In this document: positions 26,835 to 34,781 of the stretch, piece by piece
Position numbering within the stretch: position 1 is the first letter of the stretch
How the letters are laid out: each line of letters begins with the position of its first letter
Position numbers and translations under genes: made by a program
Assembly: GCF_004216905.1 (NCBI RefSeq)
Contig: NZ_SGXJ01000004.1
Coordinates: 844,500 to 908,499, forward strand
Source: Kribbella sp. VKM Ac-2569
Lineage (GTDB): Bacteria; Actinomycetota; Actinomycetes; Propionibacteriales; Kribbellaceae
DNA length: 64,000 nt
Direction: 5' to 3'
The notes under the pieces: generated by a model
Seen by the model: only the letters and a program-made list of their open reading frames with translations
Told to the model about the DNA's origin: nothing
Database searches by the model: none

Positions 26835-27487
26835 CTCGGCTGCTGATCGTGGACGACGAGGCGCTGGTGCGGGCCGGGCTGAAGATGATCCTCGAGTCCG
26901 ACGACGAGCTCGAGGTGGTCGCCGAGGCCGAGGACGGCGCAGACGCAGCGAGGATGGTGAAGGAGCACCGGCCGGACGTGGTCCTGATGGACATCCGGAT
27001 GCCGCGGCTGGACGGGCTGGCCGCCACCCGGGAGGTGCAGGCGCTGCCGGATCCGCCGAAGATCGTCGTACTGACGACGTTCGACCTCGACGACTACGTG
27101 TTCCGGGCGTTGCAGGCCGGGGCTAGCGGGTTCCTGCTCAAGGACACGCCGCCGCGGGAATTGGTGCAGGCGATCAAGGTCGTGGCGGCCGGGGACGCGA
27201 TGCTGTCGCCGGCGGTGACCAGGCGGCTGATCGGGCACTTCGCCGGGGATCCACGCGCCGACCGGAAGCGGGCCGCGCAGGAGCGGATCAACAAACTGAC
27301 CGAGCGCGAGCGGGAAGTGCTGGTCGCGGTCGGCCGCGGCCTGCAGAACGCCGACATCGGCCGGAAGCTCTTCATGAGCGAGGCCACCGTGAAGGCGCAC
27401 GTCTCGCGCGCCCTGGTGAAGCTCGGCGCGACCAACCGCGTCCAGGTCGCGATCCTGGCCTACGAAGCCGGCCTCCTCGACGACTGA
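26831..27487 (+). CDS. NarL/FixJ-family response regulator
   Basis: 218 residues. Receiver domain with DDEALVRAG, phospho-acceptor Asp in VVLMDIRMP and Lys in FLLKDTPP; C-terminal LuxR HTH from about residue 150 (LTEREREVLVAVGRGLQNADIGRKL). Partner of the kinase at 25614-26834 (ATGA overlap). Probably controls the divergent ABC exporter. Confidence 0.94.
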   Translation: MTRLLIVDDEALVRAGLKMILESDDELEVVAEAEDGADAARMVKEHRPDVVLMDIRMPRLDGLAATREVQALPDPPKIVVLTTFDLDDYVFRALQAGASGFLLKDTPPRELVQAIKVVAAGDAMLSPAVTRRLIGHFAGDPRADRKRAAQERINKLTEREREVLVAVGRGLQNADIGRKLFMSEATVKAHVSRALVKLGATNRVQVAILAYEAGLLDD

Positions 27488-27512
27488 ACCAGTCGCACGA
27501 AGACGGCAGAAG

Positions 27513-27564
27513 GAAACCGGCCCGATCCGTCGGAGGGGTGGGGGCGACGGTTCGGGCCGGTTTC
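27513..27564. terminator. Long hairpin terminator between response regulator and NlpC gene
   Basis: A 13-bp perfect outer stem (27513-27525 with 27552-27564) encloses a 6-bp inner stem (27527-27532 with 27545-27550). It sits in the convergent gap and can serve both transcripts. Confidence 0.75.
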
Positions 27565-27644
27565 GGAAGTCAGCGTGCCTGGGGGGATAGGACGCTGACG
27601 ACCGGCGGCGCCCAATGGGGGGAAGGACGCCGGCCGGTCAGGAC

Positions 27645-28502
27645 TCAGACGCGGCCGAAGGCCACGCTGCTGGTCCAGATCTTCGCCTTGGCGACCGGGC
27701 GACCCGGCCTCGAGGAGTGCCACAGCATGTTGCCGCCGGCGTAGATGCCGACGTGGTACACACCGCCGCCACCGTTGCGGAAGAACACGAGGTCACCCGG
27801 CTTGGCGGCCTTGCGGCTGATGTGCTTGGTCGCGCTGTACTGCGCGCGCGACGTACGCGGCAGCTTCTTGCCGGCCTTCTTGTACACGAAGCCGGTGTAG
27901 CCGGAGCAGTCGAAGCCGCGGGTCGTCGTGCCGCCGTAGCGGTACGGCGTGCCCTTGAGCTTGGCCGCCTCGCGGAGCACCTTGGCGCGGAACGTGGTGG
28001 TGCCGCTGCTGGCGCCGTACTTGCCGTAGAGCACCTTGTGCTTGGCGGCCCAGGTCAGCCGGCCCCAGGTCTTCTTGTCCATGTAGCCGGTGGCCTTCAG
28101 ACCCCAGGAGGTCTGGAACTTCTTCAGCACCCGGACGGTGCTGGTGCCGAAGTAGCCGTCCGGACCCAGGTGCAGGGCCCTCTGGACGAACTTCACGGTC
28201 GGGCCGCTGTCGCGGAACCGGAGGAGCGGCTTGCTCGGGATGCTCCAGTACCCACGCGGCGTCGTCGTCGCGGTGGCTGAGGTGGTCGCCGCGGAAGCAG
28301 CGGGGGTGGTGCTGACGGTAAGAGCGGCTCCACCGCCTACCGCCAGGCCGACCGTCAGAACGGCGGCGGCAGCCCGGGGAGTTCCCGGACGGGTGGACCT
28401 ACGGTGCTTCGCCAGAGTCCGGCCGGTAGGCCGGTTCGTACTGGACTCAGCGGTCTGGCTGACGGCGCGCAGAAGCGACGTCCGTCGGGCAGTGACGGGC
28501 AT
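27645..28502 (-). CDS. Secreted NlpC/P60 peptidoglycan hydrolase
   Basis: 285 residues. A long basic N-region and hydrophobic core (to about residue 71) form the export signal. A peptidoglycan-binding_1 domain follows (about 95-150). The C-terminal NlpC/P60 domain has the catalytic Cys199 in FDCSGYTGF, His250 in HVGIYAGG and third residue His262. It should cut the D-Glu to diamino acid link in wall stem peptides. Its mRNA leader carries a c-di-AMP riboswitch (28516-28683) whose stem ends 3 nt before the GGGAG ribosome site. A CRP-type site lies farther upstream, at 28882-28897. Confidence 0.93.
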   Translation of the reverse strand: MPVTARRTSLLRAVSQTAESSTNRPTGRTLAKHRRSTRPGTPRAAAAVLTVGLAVGGGAALTVSTTPAASAATTSATATTTPRGYWSIPSKPLLRFRDSGPTVKFVQRALHLGPDGYFGTSTVRVLKKFQTSWGLKATGYMDKKTWGRLTWAAKHKVLYGKYGASSGTTTFRAKVLREAAKLKGTPYRYGGTTTRGFDCSGYTGFVYKKAGKKLPRTSRAQYSATKHISRKAAKPGDLVFFRNGGGGVYHVGIYAGGNMLWHSSRPGRPVAKAKIWTSSVAFGRV

Positions 28503-28515
28503 GGTTGTCTCCCGA

Positions 28516-28683
28516 CGCCTGTGAAGTTAGCTGTCGGGTTCGGGCTGGGATTCATAGCCCGGTCCGCTCCCGCGGACTTCACCCCAGGGTCTCGGCCACT
28601 CACGGTCGAGACCCAACTTCATGGGTCCCCCACCCCTGCCATGTAGTTCGAGGGGAGCACATGGGCCCTGGCAGGGCTCGGCG
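28516..28683 (-). promoter_or_regulatory. Cyclic di-AMP riboswitch (ydaO-yuaA)
   Basis: Reading the minus strand, the conserved ydaO blocks occur in order: CGCC closing helix, GGGGGACCCAT, GGGTGAAGT, and CCGACAGCTAAC followed by AGGCG, which pairs with the first block. The last block is the family's most diagnostic sequence. In actinobacteria this riboswitch typically controls cell-wall hydrolase genes, and the gene here is one. The ribosome site (28509-28513) lies 2 nt after the closing helix, so translation control is possible as well as termination. Confidence 0.9.
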
Positions 28684-28727
28684 TTGACCCGTGTGCGGTT
28701 CGTGTTGTTTACCGAACCGCCGACGAC

Positions 28728-28733
28728 TGTATA
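28728..28733 (-). promoter_or_regulatory. Likely -10 element for the NlpC/P60 transcript
   Basis: The minus strand reads TGTTATACA, an extended -10 with TATACA, about 45 bp upstream of the riboswitch start. No convincing -35 is present, which would fit a promoter that needs an activator. Confidence 0.4.
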
Positions 28734-28881
28734 ACAGAACGATCACGACGCAAACCCTCAGATCGACAAAGACGCTCCCAAATGGCCTTGAGGGGGCTGC
28801 TGACGGGTCAGGAAGCCGTGGTGAACACCTGGTGTCCTGAGCGCGTCTGAGCGGGGCTGAGGCGGCAAATGAGCGCTCTCA

Positions 28882-28897
28882 TGTGACCTCGGTCACA
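28882..28897. promoter_or_regulatory. CRP-type operator, perfect TGTGA-N6-TCACA
   Basis: A perfect CRP/GlxR consensus dyad. It lies about 150 bp upstream of the NlpC/P60 -10 element and beyond the 3' end of the threonine dehydratase gene, so the hydrolase is the only likely target. Actinobacterial CRP homologs are known to regulate wall hydrolases such as resuscitation-promoting factors. Confidence 0.65.
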
Positions 28898-28964
28898 TTC
28901 CATGGTGGCTTTCTGTGACAACGGGCACAGAGGGTGGTCAGGGCACCCTAAAGTTCTTGCGTCT

Positions 28965-29927
28965 TCAGCTATTTCCGAGCAGCTCGTGGAAGCGCTCCAG
29001 CCCTACATTCCCGCCTGACAGCACCACTCCGACGCGCTCCGGCAGCCCGTGGATCCGTCCGGCCAGCAATGCGGCCAGGGCGCTCGCCCCGCTCGGCTCC
29101 AGCACGATCTTCAGCCGCTCGAACGCGAACGCCATCGCGTCCAGGATCTCCGCGTCGCTGACCAGCTCGAACGACTCCACCAGCCGCTGGTTCACCGCGA
29201 ACGTGAGCTCGCCCGGCGTCGAGATCGCCTGCCCGTCCGCGATCGTCCGCGGTATGGCGATCTCCACCCGCTCACCCGCCGCCAGCGACCGGGCGTGGTC
29301 GTCGCCCGCGGCCGGCTCGACACCGATCATCCGGATCCCGGGCGACATCATCGTCGCCGCGGTCGCGCAGCCGGCCATCAGCCCGCCGCCGCCGACCGGG
29401 ACCAGCAGCGCGCCGAGGTGCCCGACCTCCTCGATCAGTTCGAGCGCCACGGTTCCCTGCCCGGCCATCACGTCGTAGTGGTCGTACGGCGGAATCAACG
29501 TCCGCCCGCGCTCGGTCGCCAACTCCTGAGCCAGCGCGGTCCGGTCCTGCGTGTACCGGTCGTACGTCACCACCTCGGCGCCGTACCCACGGGTCGCGGC
29601 CAGCTTCGTCGGCGGAGCGTCCTCGGGCATCAGGATCACCACCGATGTCCCGGCGAGGCGTGCCGCCAGCGCGACGGCCTGTGCGTGATTGCCCGACGAG
29701 TACGCCGCCACGCCCGCTGCGAGCTGCTCCGGCGTGAGACGGCTGATCGCGTTGTACGCCCCGCGGAACTTGAAGGCGCCGATCCGCTGGAAGTTCTCCG
29801 CTTTGAGGAACACCTGCGCCCCGACGCGCTCGTCGAGCGTCCGCGACGTGAGGACCGGCGTACGGTGTGCGACTCCGGCGAGGCGATCCGCTGCGGCCCG
29901 GACATCTGTGAAACTCAGCTCGGTCAT
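28965..29927 (-). CDS. Threonine/serine dehydratase-like PLP enzyme
   Basis: 320 residues of the fold II PLP family. The PLP-binding Lys is in FKFRGAYNA, with SSGNHAQAVA (phosphate side) and VGGGGLMAG (glycine loop). There is no regulatory ACT domain, so it resembles the catabolic TdcB/serine racemase group more than biosynthetic IlvA. It should deaminate L-threonine or L-serine to 2-oxobutyrate or pyruvate. TAGCTT lies 6 nt before the ATG: probably leaderless. Confidence 0.9.
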   Translation of the reverse strand: MTELSFTDVRAAADRLAGVAHRTPVLTSRTLDERVGAQVFLKAENFQRIGAFKFRGAYNAISRLTPEQLAAGVAAYSSGNHAQAVALAARLAGTSVVILMPEDAPPTKLAATRGYGAEVVTYDRYTQDRTALAQELATERGRTLIPPYDHYDVMAGQGTVALELIEEVGHLGALLVPVGGGGLMAGCATAATMMSPGIRMIGVEPAAGDDHARSLAAGERVEIAIPRTIADGQAISTPGELTFAVNQRLVESFELVSDAEILDAMAFAFERLKIVLEPSGASALAALLAGRIHGLPERVGVVLSGGNVGLERFHELLGNS

Positions 29928-30022
29928 GGAATGAAGCTAGGGCATGTCAAGGTACGTCGGCCCGCTCCGTACTGATGGATAAGAGGCGCCCACCAACGGG
30001 GGCCGTATGCGAAGGAGACATC

Positions 30023-30385
30023 GTGAAGTACCTACTGGTCCTGAACGTCAACCCCGACGTGCTCGCCGCGCTGACCGAGGAGGAGCAGCAGGCCATCGGC
30101 GGCGGACACCAGAAGTTCATCGACACGATCAAGGCGTCGGGCGAGTTCCACAGCACGGTCGCGCTGCAGCAGCCGGCCGACTCCGCGGTGGTCAAGGTCC
30201 GCGACGGGCTCCCGGCCGTGACCGACGGGCCGTTCGTGGAGTCGAAGGAGTTCCTCGGCGGCTACTACCTGGTCGACGTGGCCTCCCGGGAGCGCGCCTG
30301 CGAGCTGGCCGCGATGATCCCGGACGCGAGCATCGAGGGCCTCGGTGTCGAGGTCCGCGGGGTCGAGTTCGCCGACGGTCTCTGA
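30023..30385 (+). CDS. YCII-related (DGPF) protein
   Basis: 120 residues starting VKYLLVLNVNP, with the DGPFVESKEFLGGYYLVD motif of the YCII/DGPF family. These small ferredoxin-like-fold proteins often act beside ECF sigma factors, but none is nearby. GTG start with GAAGGAG 6 nt upstream. Biochemical role unknown. Followed by a very strong terminator. Confidence 0.9.
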   Translation: MKYLLVLNVNPDVLAALTEEEQQAIGGGHQKFIDTIKASGEFHSTVALQQPADSAVVKVRDGLPAVTDGPFVESKEFLGGYYLVDVASRERACELAAMIPDASIEGLGVEVRGVEFADGL

Positions 30386-30392
30386 GACGACG

Positions 30393-30432
30393 AAGGAGGG
30401 TTTCTCCACAATATCGTGGAGAAACCCTCCTT
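30393..30432. terminator. Strong bidirectional terminator
   Basis: A perfect 17-bp stem (30393-30409 with 30416-30432) with a 6-nt AT-rich loop, followed by GTTTT. It begins 8 bp after the YCII gene stop and lies 35 bp past the convergent DUF1508 gene. Confidence 0.93.
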
Positions 30433-30467
30433 GTTTTAAAGGGTTTTACAGGGTTTTGCAGAGGGGT

Positions 30468-30653
30468 TCAGTCGGTCTGGTCGTCGACCTTCGCGTCGGC
30501 CGCGTTCTTCTTGATCGACTCGATGCCGTTCTCGGCCGCGGCCTTGGTCGTGTAGCTCTCGCTGCTGGTCGCGATCACCTCGCCGTTGCCGGCCTTCAGA
30601 CGAAACCGGAACTCGCCGGACTTGTCCTTGTACAGCTCGAACTTCCCCGCCAT
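30468..30653 (-). CDS. DUF1508 (YegP-like) protein
   Basis: 61 residues beginning MAGKFELYKDKSGEFRFRLKAG, the single-repeat form of DUF1508. The fold is a small alpha-beta unit; function is unknown though linked to stress in some bacteria. The ATG at 30653 with GGAGG 7 nt upstream decides the start over an upstream in-frame option. Confidence 0.9.
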   Translation of the reverse strand: MAGKFELYKDKSGEFRFRLKAGNGEVIATSSESYTTKAAAENGIESIKKNAADAKVDDQTD

Positions 30654-30733
30654 CGGTGTACCTCCATAGAGAGTGGTATCGCTCCGTTTCGGAGCGTAGT
30701 CCTCTCCGGCCGCCTCCGCCGCGCTCACACGCC

Positions 30734-31399
30734 CTAGGTTCGGGCCACACCGCGGATGCCGGCGACGACGAGTTCGAGGCCGAGGTCGTAGTACCGGTCC
30801 CGGGACGACGGGCAGACCAGCGCGCCCGCCGCGGACGTGATCAGCGGGTAGCGCTCGGGTGACAGGGCGCCGAGCGAGGCACGCTTTCGCCGCAGCGACG
30901 CCTCACGGGCCTCCGGGTCGTTCACCTCGCGGACGATCGGGTCGGTGGTGACCAGCGCGATCAGTGAGCAGATCGACTGCCGGCCGACCTCGGCCGCATC
31001 GTCGGTGGAGAATCCGCCCTCGATGAGCAGGCCCAGCGCCCGCTCGGCCAGCGCGAGTCCGGGCTCGGCGACCAGGATGCGGGACAGCGTCAGGTCCGCC
31101 AGCCGTGGGTGCGCGCGCAGTGCGGTGACGAACGCACCCAGCAGCGCCTGAAGCTGCACGTCCCACGGCTCCTCGGTCGGCTCCGGCAGTACGACGTCCG
31201 CGAGCAAGCGGTCGCCCAGCGCTGCCAGCAGGTCGTCCTTGTCCTTGAAGTGCCGGTACAGCGCCATCGGCGTCACGTCGTGCTGCGCGGCCAACTTCCG
31301 GAACGAGACCGCGGCCGGTCCCTCGTCGTCGGCGATGGTCAGCGCCGTGTCGACGACCTTCTCCGGATCGAGGCGGCGCGAGGTCTCTTTGGTGATCAC
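30734..31399 (-). CDS. TetR-family repressor (TetR_C_1-like)
   Basis: 221 residues. N-terminal HTH (about 10-57, with RKLAAQHDVTPMALYRHFKDKDDLL) and a helical ligand-binding domain. GTG start. Divergent from the MFS exporter at 31497 across a gap packed with palindromes, so it almost certainly represses the exporter and itself. The inducer is probably an exporter substrate. Confidence 0.93.
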   Translation of the reverse strand: MITKETSRRLDPEKVVDTALTIADDEGPAAVSFRKLAAQHDVTPMALYRHFKDKDDLLAALGDRLLADVVLPEPTEEPWDVQLQALLGAFVTALRAHPRLADLTLSRILVAEPGLALAERALGLLIEGGFSTDDAAEVGRQSICSLIALVTTDPIVREVNDPEAREASLRRKRASLGALSPERYPLITSAAGALVCPSSRDRYYDLGLELVVAGIRGVART

Positions 31400-31407
31400 G
31401 TTGACAA

Positions 31408-31468
31408 GTCTACACCGTAGACCTACCGTCTACTGCGTAAGCTTACGCCGTATACATACGGTGTAGAC
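31408..31468. promoter_or_regulatory. Nested operator palindromes for the TetR repressor
   Basis: Four overlapping dyads: GTCTAC-acc-GTAGAC (31408-31422); a perfect 14-bp palindrome GCGTAAGCTTACGC (31435-31448); CCGTAT-ac-ATACGG (31448-31461); and an outer 12-bp repeat GTCTACACCGTA with TACGGTGTAGAC (31408-31419 and 31457-31468). They fill the gap between the two start codons. Confidence 0.8.
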
Positions 31469-31496
31469 AAAATCTGTTTACCGAATGAGGTCGGCG

Positions 31497-32921
31497 ATGC
31501 GACGCAATCCTTGGGCCACCCTGGCGGTGCTGGCTCTCGCGCAGTTCATCGTGGTGCTGGACGTGACGATCGTGAACGTCGCGCTGCCCCACATCCAGGC
31601 GGACCTGAACTTCTCCGCCGACTCCCTGCAGTGGGTGATCAACGCGTACACGCTGCTCTTCGGCGGCTTCCTGCTGCTCGGCGGGCGGATGGCCGACCTG
31701 CTCGGGCCGCGCCGGGTGTTCACCGGCGGCCTGCTGCTGTTCGGTGTCACCTCGCTGGTCGCGGGGCTGTCCAACTCGCCCGAGTTCCTGATCGCGGCCC
31801 GGGCCGTCCAGGGCCTCGGCGGCGCGCTGCTCTCGCCGGCCGCGCTGGCGATCCTGACCATGACCTTCGCCCACGGACGTGAACGCAACATCGCGATGGG
31901 CGTCTGGGGCGGTCTGGCCGGCCTCGGCGGGACACTCGGTGTCGTCGCGGGCGGCGTACTCGTCGACTCGCTGAGCTGGCAGTGGGTGTTCTTCGTGAAC
32001 GTGCCGATCGTGCTCGCACTGGTCGCGCTGATCCCGGTGTTCGTCCCCGACGTACGGCACGCGACAGGTCGCCGTACCTTCGACACGCTCGGGGCAGTGC
32101 TCGCCACGACCGGCCTGATGGCAGTCGTGTACGGCGTCGTGCGGTCGGAGCCGTCCGGATGGGGATCGTTCGAGGTCGTCGGCGTACTGACCGCGGGTGT
32201 CGTCCTGCTGGCGGCCTTCGTCCTGGTCGAGAGGCGGTCGGCTGCTCCGCTCGTCCCGTTGCGGTTGTTCCGGTCGCGGGCGTTGAGCGTGTCAGGCGCA
32301 TCGCTCGCGTTGAACGGTGCCGGGTTCCTGTCGATGTTCTTCCTGACGGCCATTTATCTACAGCAGGTTCGCGGGGACAGTGCGTTGGATGCCGGCATCC
32401 ACTTCCTGCCGATGGGTGGTGCGGCGATCGTCGGCGCGGTCCTTGCGTCGCAGCTGGTGCAGCGGTTCGGGACGCGGACGGTTCAGCTCGCCGGTGCGGT
32501 GCTCAGCGTCATCGGGCTGCTTCTGCTGTCGCAGGCGGATGCCACCGGTAGCTACAGCTCGCAGTTGCTTCCCGGTCTGATCATCTTCGGATTCGGCATC
32601 ATCGGCGTCGGCGTACCCGGTCAGATCAACGCGGTCTCCGAGGTCCGTCCCGCTGAGGCCGGTGCGGCGTCGGGTGTCGTCAACGCGATGTACCAGGTGG
32701 GCGGCGCGCTGGGGCTGGCGATCGTCACCACGCTCTCCATCACCCACACCACCAACGAACTCACGCACGGCGCGACCCAGCTCCAGGCGCTCCAGGCCGG
32801 GTACGAGCGCGGCCTGCTCGCGGCTACTGCGTTTGCCGTCGCCAACGTCCTGCTGACCTTCGCCACACCGCAGCTCCAGCCCACGCCGGAGCAGCTCGCG
32901 GAAGCCACCGCCGCGGCATAA
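31497..32921 (+). CDS. MFS drug exporter, DHA2 (EmrB/QacA) family
   Basis: 474 residues with 14 predicted membrane helices, motif C-like GGxxxDxxSWxWxFxxNxP (VLVDSLSWQWVFFVNVPI) and the N-terminal LDVTIVNVALP motif D1. It should export toxic compounds using the proton gradient. I prefer ATG 31497 because TGAGG lies 6 nt upstream; ATG 31485, four codons earlier, is possible. Divergent TetR gene and operator imply induction by substrate. Confidence 0.92.
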   Translation: MRRNPWATLAVLALAQFIVVLDVTIVNVALPHIQADLNFSADSLQWVINAYTLLFGGFLLLGGRMADLLGPRRVFTGGLLLFGVTSLVAGLSNSPEFLIAARAVQGLGGALLSPAALAILTMTFAHGRERNIAMGVWGGLAGLGGTLGVVAGGVLVDSLSWQWVFFVNVPIVLALVALIPVFVPDVRHATGRRTFDTLGAVLATTGLMAVVYGVVRSEPSGWGSFEVVGVLTAGVVLLAAFVLVERRSAAPLVPLRLFRSRALSVSGASLALNGAGFLSMFFLTAIYLQQVRGDSALDAGIHFLPMGGAAIVGAVLASQLVQRFGTRTVQLAGAVLSVIGLLLLSQADATGSYSSQLLPGLIIFGFGIIGVGVPGQINAVSEVRPAEAGAASGVVNAMYQVGGALGLAIVTTLSITHTTNELTHGATQLQALQAGYERGLLAATAFAVANVLLTFATPQLQPTPEQLAEATAAA

Positions 32922-33120
32922 GTTGCCTGCAGCAACGTCAGGGACCTCGCAGCAGCGGTACGGCGGGACGCGTGAGTATCTGCTGAACTCAGGGGCTACC
33001 ACTGAACAATTGAAGGCGTTGACCAGTCGTCTGACGGGGTGAAACCCGGGGCGATCCCCGATGTTTGTGGAGTCCGCTGCCGGAAGGGTTGAGGCATCGG
33101 ACACACAAGAGGAGATCGGG

Positions 33121-34170
33121 ATGCTGGTGGCATTGGTGACGGCGGCGGTTGTCGGCTTGACGCCGGGAGTGGCTTCGCCGTTGCAGAAGGGGCTCGACGA
33201 CGTGGCGGCGATCGGGGCGGTGGCTGAAGTGCGGGACGGCGGCGCGGTTTGGCGGGGGAGCAGTGGGGTTGCGGAACTCGGCAGTTCGCGAAAGGTTCCG
33301 GTGGCGGGGCGGTTCCGGATCGGGAGTATCACGAAGACGTTTGTCGCCACCGTCGTACTGCAACTCGTTGCCGAAAAGCGGATTCGGCTCGAGGACCCGG
33401 TAGAGCGCTGGTTGCCTGGTGTCGTGCCGAACGGCGCGAACATCACAGTGCGCCAATTGCTCAACCACACCAGCGGTTTGTACGACTTCAAGGACACGTT
33501 GCCGATGCCGCCGAGCGCGGAGTTCTACGCACTGCGCTATCGCACGTGGACCGCGCCCGAGCAGATCGAGCGGGCGCTCGCGAATCCGCCCGTGTTCGAC
33601 AAGCCGGGCTCGCGGTACGACTACTCCAACACCAATTACCTGCTCATTGGCGAGATCATCGAGAAGGCGACCGGACGGACGTACGCCGAGGAGATCGAGC
33701 GCCGCCTGATCCGCCCGCTCGGGCTGCACGGTACGACGCTTCCCGGTACGTCGCCGTACATCAAGGGACCGCACGCGCACGGGTACATCCCGAAGGACGG
33801 TGCACAACTCGACTTCACCGAGATGAACCCGACGCTGTTCGGTGCCGGCGGCGACATGATCTCCACGACGCGCGACCTGAACCGCTTCTTCGCGGCCCTG
33901 CTCGGCGGGCATCTGCTCCCGGCCCGGCTGCTCGACGCGATGAAGACGCCAGGTACCTCGGACGGGAAGTACGGCCTCGGGCTGTCGTGGCACGACACCA
34001 CCTGCAAGGTCAGGGTGTACGGCAACGACGGCGACGCCCTCGCGTACCAGGCCTACTCGTTCTCCACGGAGGACACCCGGCGGCAGGTCACGGTCGCCGT
34101 GACTCCGCACCTCCCGGACAACCCGGACAAGTCCGTCGACGCCTTCGTGGACCAGGCAATCTGCCGCTGA
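33121..34170 (+). CDS. Secreted serine hydrolase (class C beta-lactamase / DD-peptidase fold)
   Basis: 349 residues with a short signal-like N-terminus. Ser-x-x-Lys (SITK) and Tyr-x-Asn (YSN, in RYDYSNTNYLLIGEII) are present, the catalytic set of this fold. It may be a D-alanyl-D-alanine carboxypeptidase, esterase or D-aminopeptidase. The ATG at 33121 has GAGGAG 6 nt upstream. A frame extending 20 codons upstream lacks such a site. A related enzyme occurs at 62808-63905. Confidence 0.88.
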   Translation: MLVALVTAAVVGLTPGVASPLQKGLDDVAAIGAVAEVRDGGAVWRGSSGVAELGSSRKVPVAGRFRIGSITKTFVATVVLQLVAEKRIRLEDPVERWLPGVVPNGANITVRQLLNHTSGLYDFKDTLPMPPSAEFYALRYRTWTAPEQIERALANPPVFDKPGSRYDYSNTNYLLIGEIIEKATGRTYAEEIERRLIRPLGLHGTTLPGTSPYIKGPHAHGYIPKDGAQLDFTEMNPTLFGAGGDMISTTRDLNRFFAALLGGHLLPARLLDAMKTPGTSDGKYGLGLSWHDTTCKVRVYGNDGDALAYQAYSFSTEDTRRQVTVAVTPHLPDNPDKSVDAFVDQAICR

Positions 34171-34292
34171 AACCGGTCACCGGATGTGACATTGTCCGCC
34201 CGGCTGTTTGGTGCTCGGCGGTTTGGTGATCGAGGGAAACGGCGACACTGGTATGGATGCCTTGTTGCCATCTCCCGAAGGGGTCCGGGACC

Positions 34293-34781
34293 TTGGAACT
34301 CGCCATACTCGGTGCCGACGACTGGCCGATCGCCCGGGACGTCCGTCTCCGGGCCCTGAAGGATTCGCCGTCGGCGTACATCGCCGACTACGAGGACGAG
34401 GTGACCGTCGGTGAGGACGGCTGGCGCGAACGTTTCACCCGCATGCAGTGGGCCGTGGCCCGCGCCGACACCCGGATCATCGGCCTGGCAAGCTCGGTCC
34501 GCGTCGCCGCCCGCCCGGCGTACGAACGCCACATCGAGTCGGTCTGGGTCGACCCGAGATACCGCCGCAACGGCGTACTGCGAGCGGTCCTCGGGCAACT
34601 GGCTGCGGTCGAACCCGACGTCACCGAGTGGCGCGTCTGGGTCCTGGACACGAACACGATCGCACGCCACGTGTACGAGCGACTGGGCTTCTACGCGACC
34701 GGAGAACGTCAGCTCCTAGCAGACGGCTCCGGCCGGCGCGAGATTCGTCTCCGATTCGGTGGGTCGGCCATAGCCACATGA
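34293..34781 (+). CDS. GNAT-family N-acetyltransferase
   Basis: 162 residues. The typical opening strand (LELAILGADDWPIARDVRLRAL) begins at the TTG I chose; motif A reads VDPRYRRNGVLRAVL, close to the acetyl-CoA loop R/Q-x-x-G-x-G/A, and the C-terminal YERLGFYATGER is standard. An ATG at 34257 would add 12 residues of low-quality sequence. Its last 66 bp overlap the convergent glycosyltransferase-like gene, an unusually long tail-to-tail overlap. Substrate unknown. Confidence 0.85.
   Translation: MELAILGADDWPIARDVRLRALKDSPSAYIADYEDEVTVGEDGWRERFTRMQWAVARADTRIIGLASSVRVAARPAYERHIESVWVDPRYRRNGVLRAVLGQLAAVEPDVTEWRVWVLDTNTIARHVYERLGFYATGERQLLADGSGRREIRLRFGGSAIAT

Noticed and set aside
28355..28603. 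82-codon minus-strand frame over the riboswitch
   Set aside because: It lies across conserved riboswitch sequence and the true start of the hydrolase gene; an RNA explanation is better.
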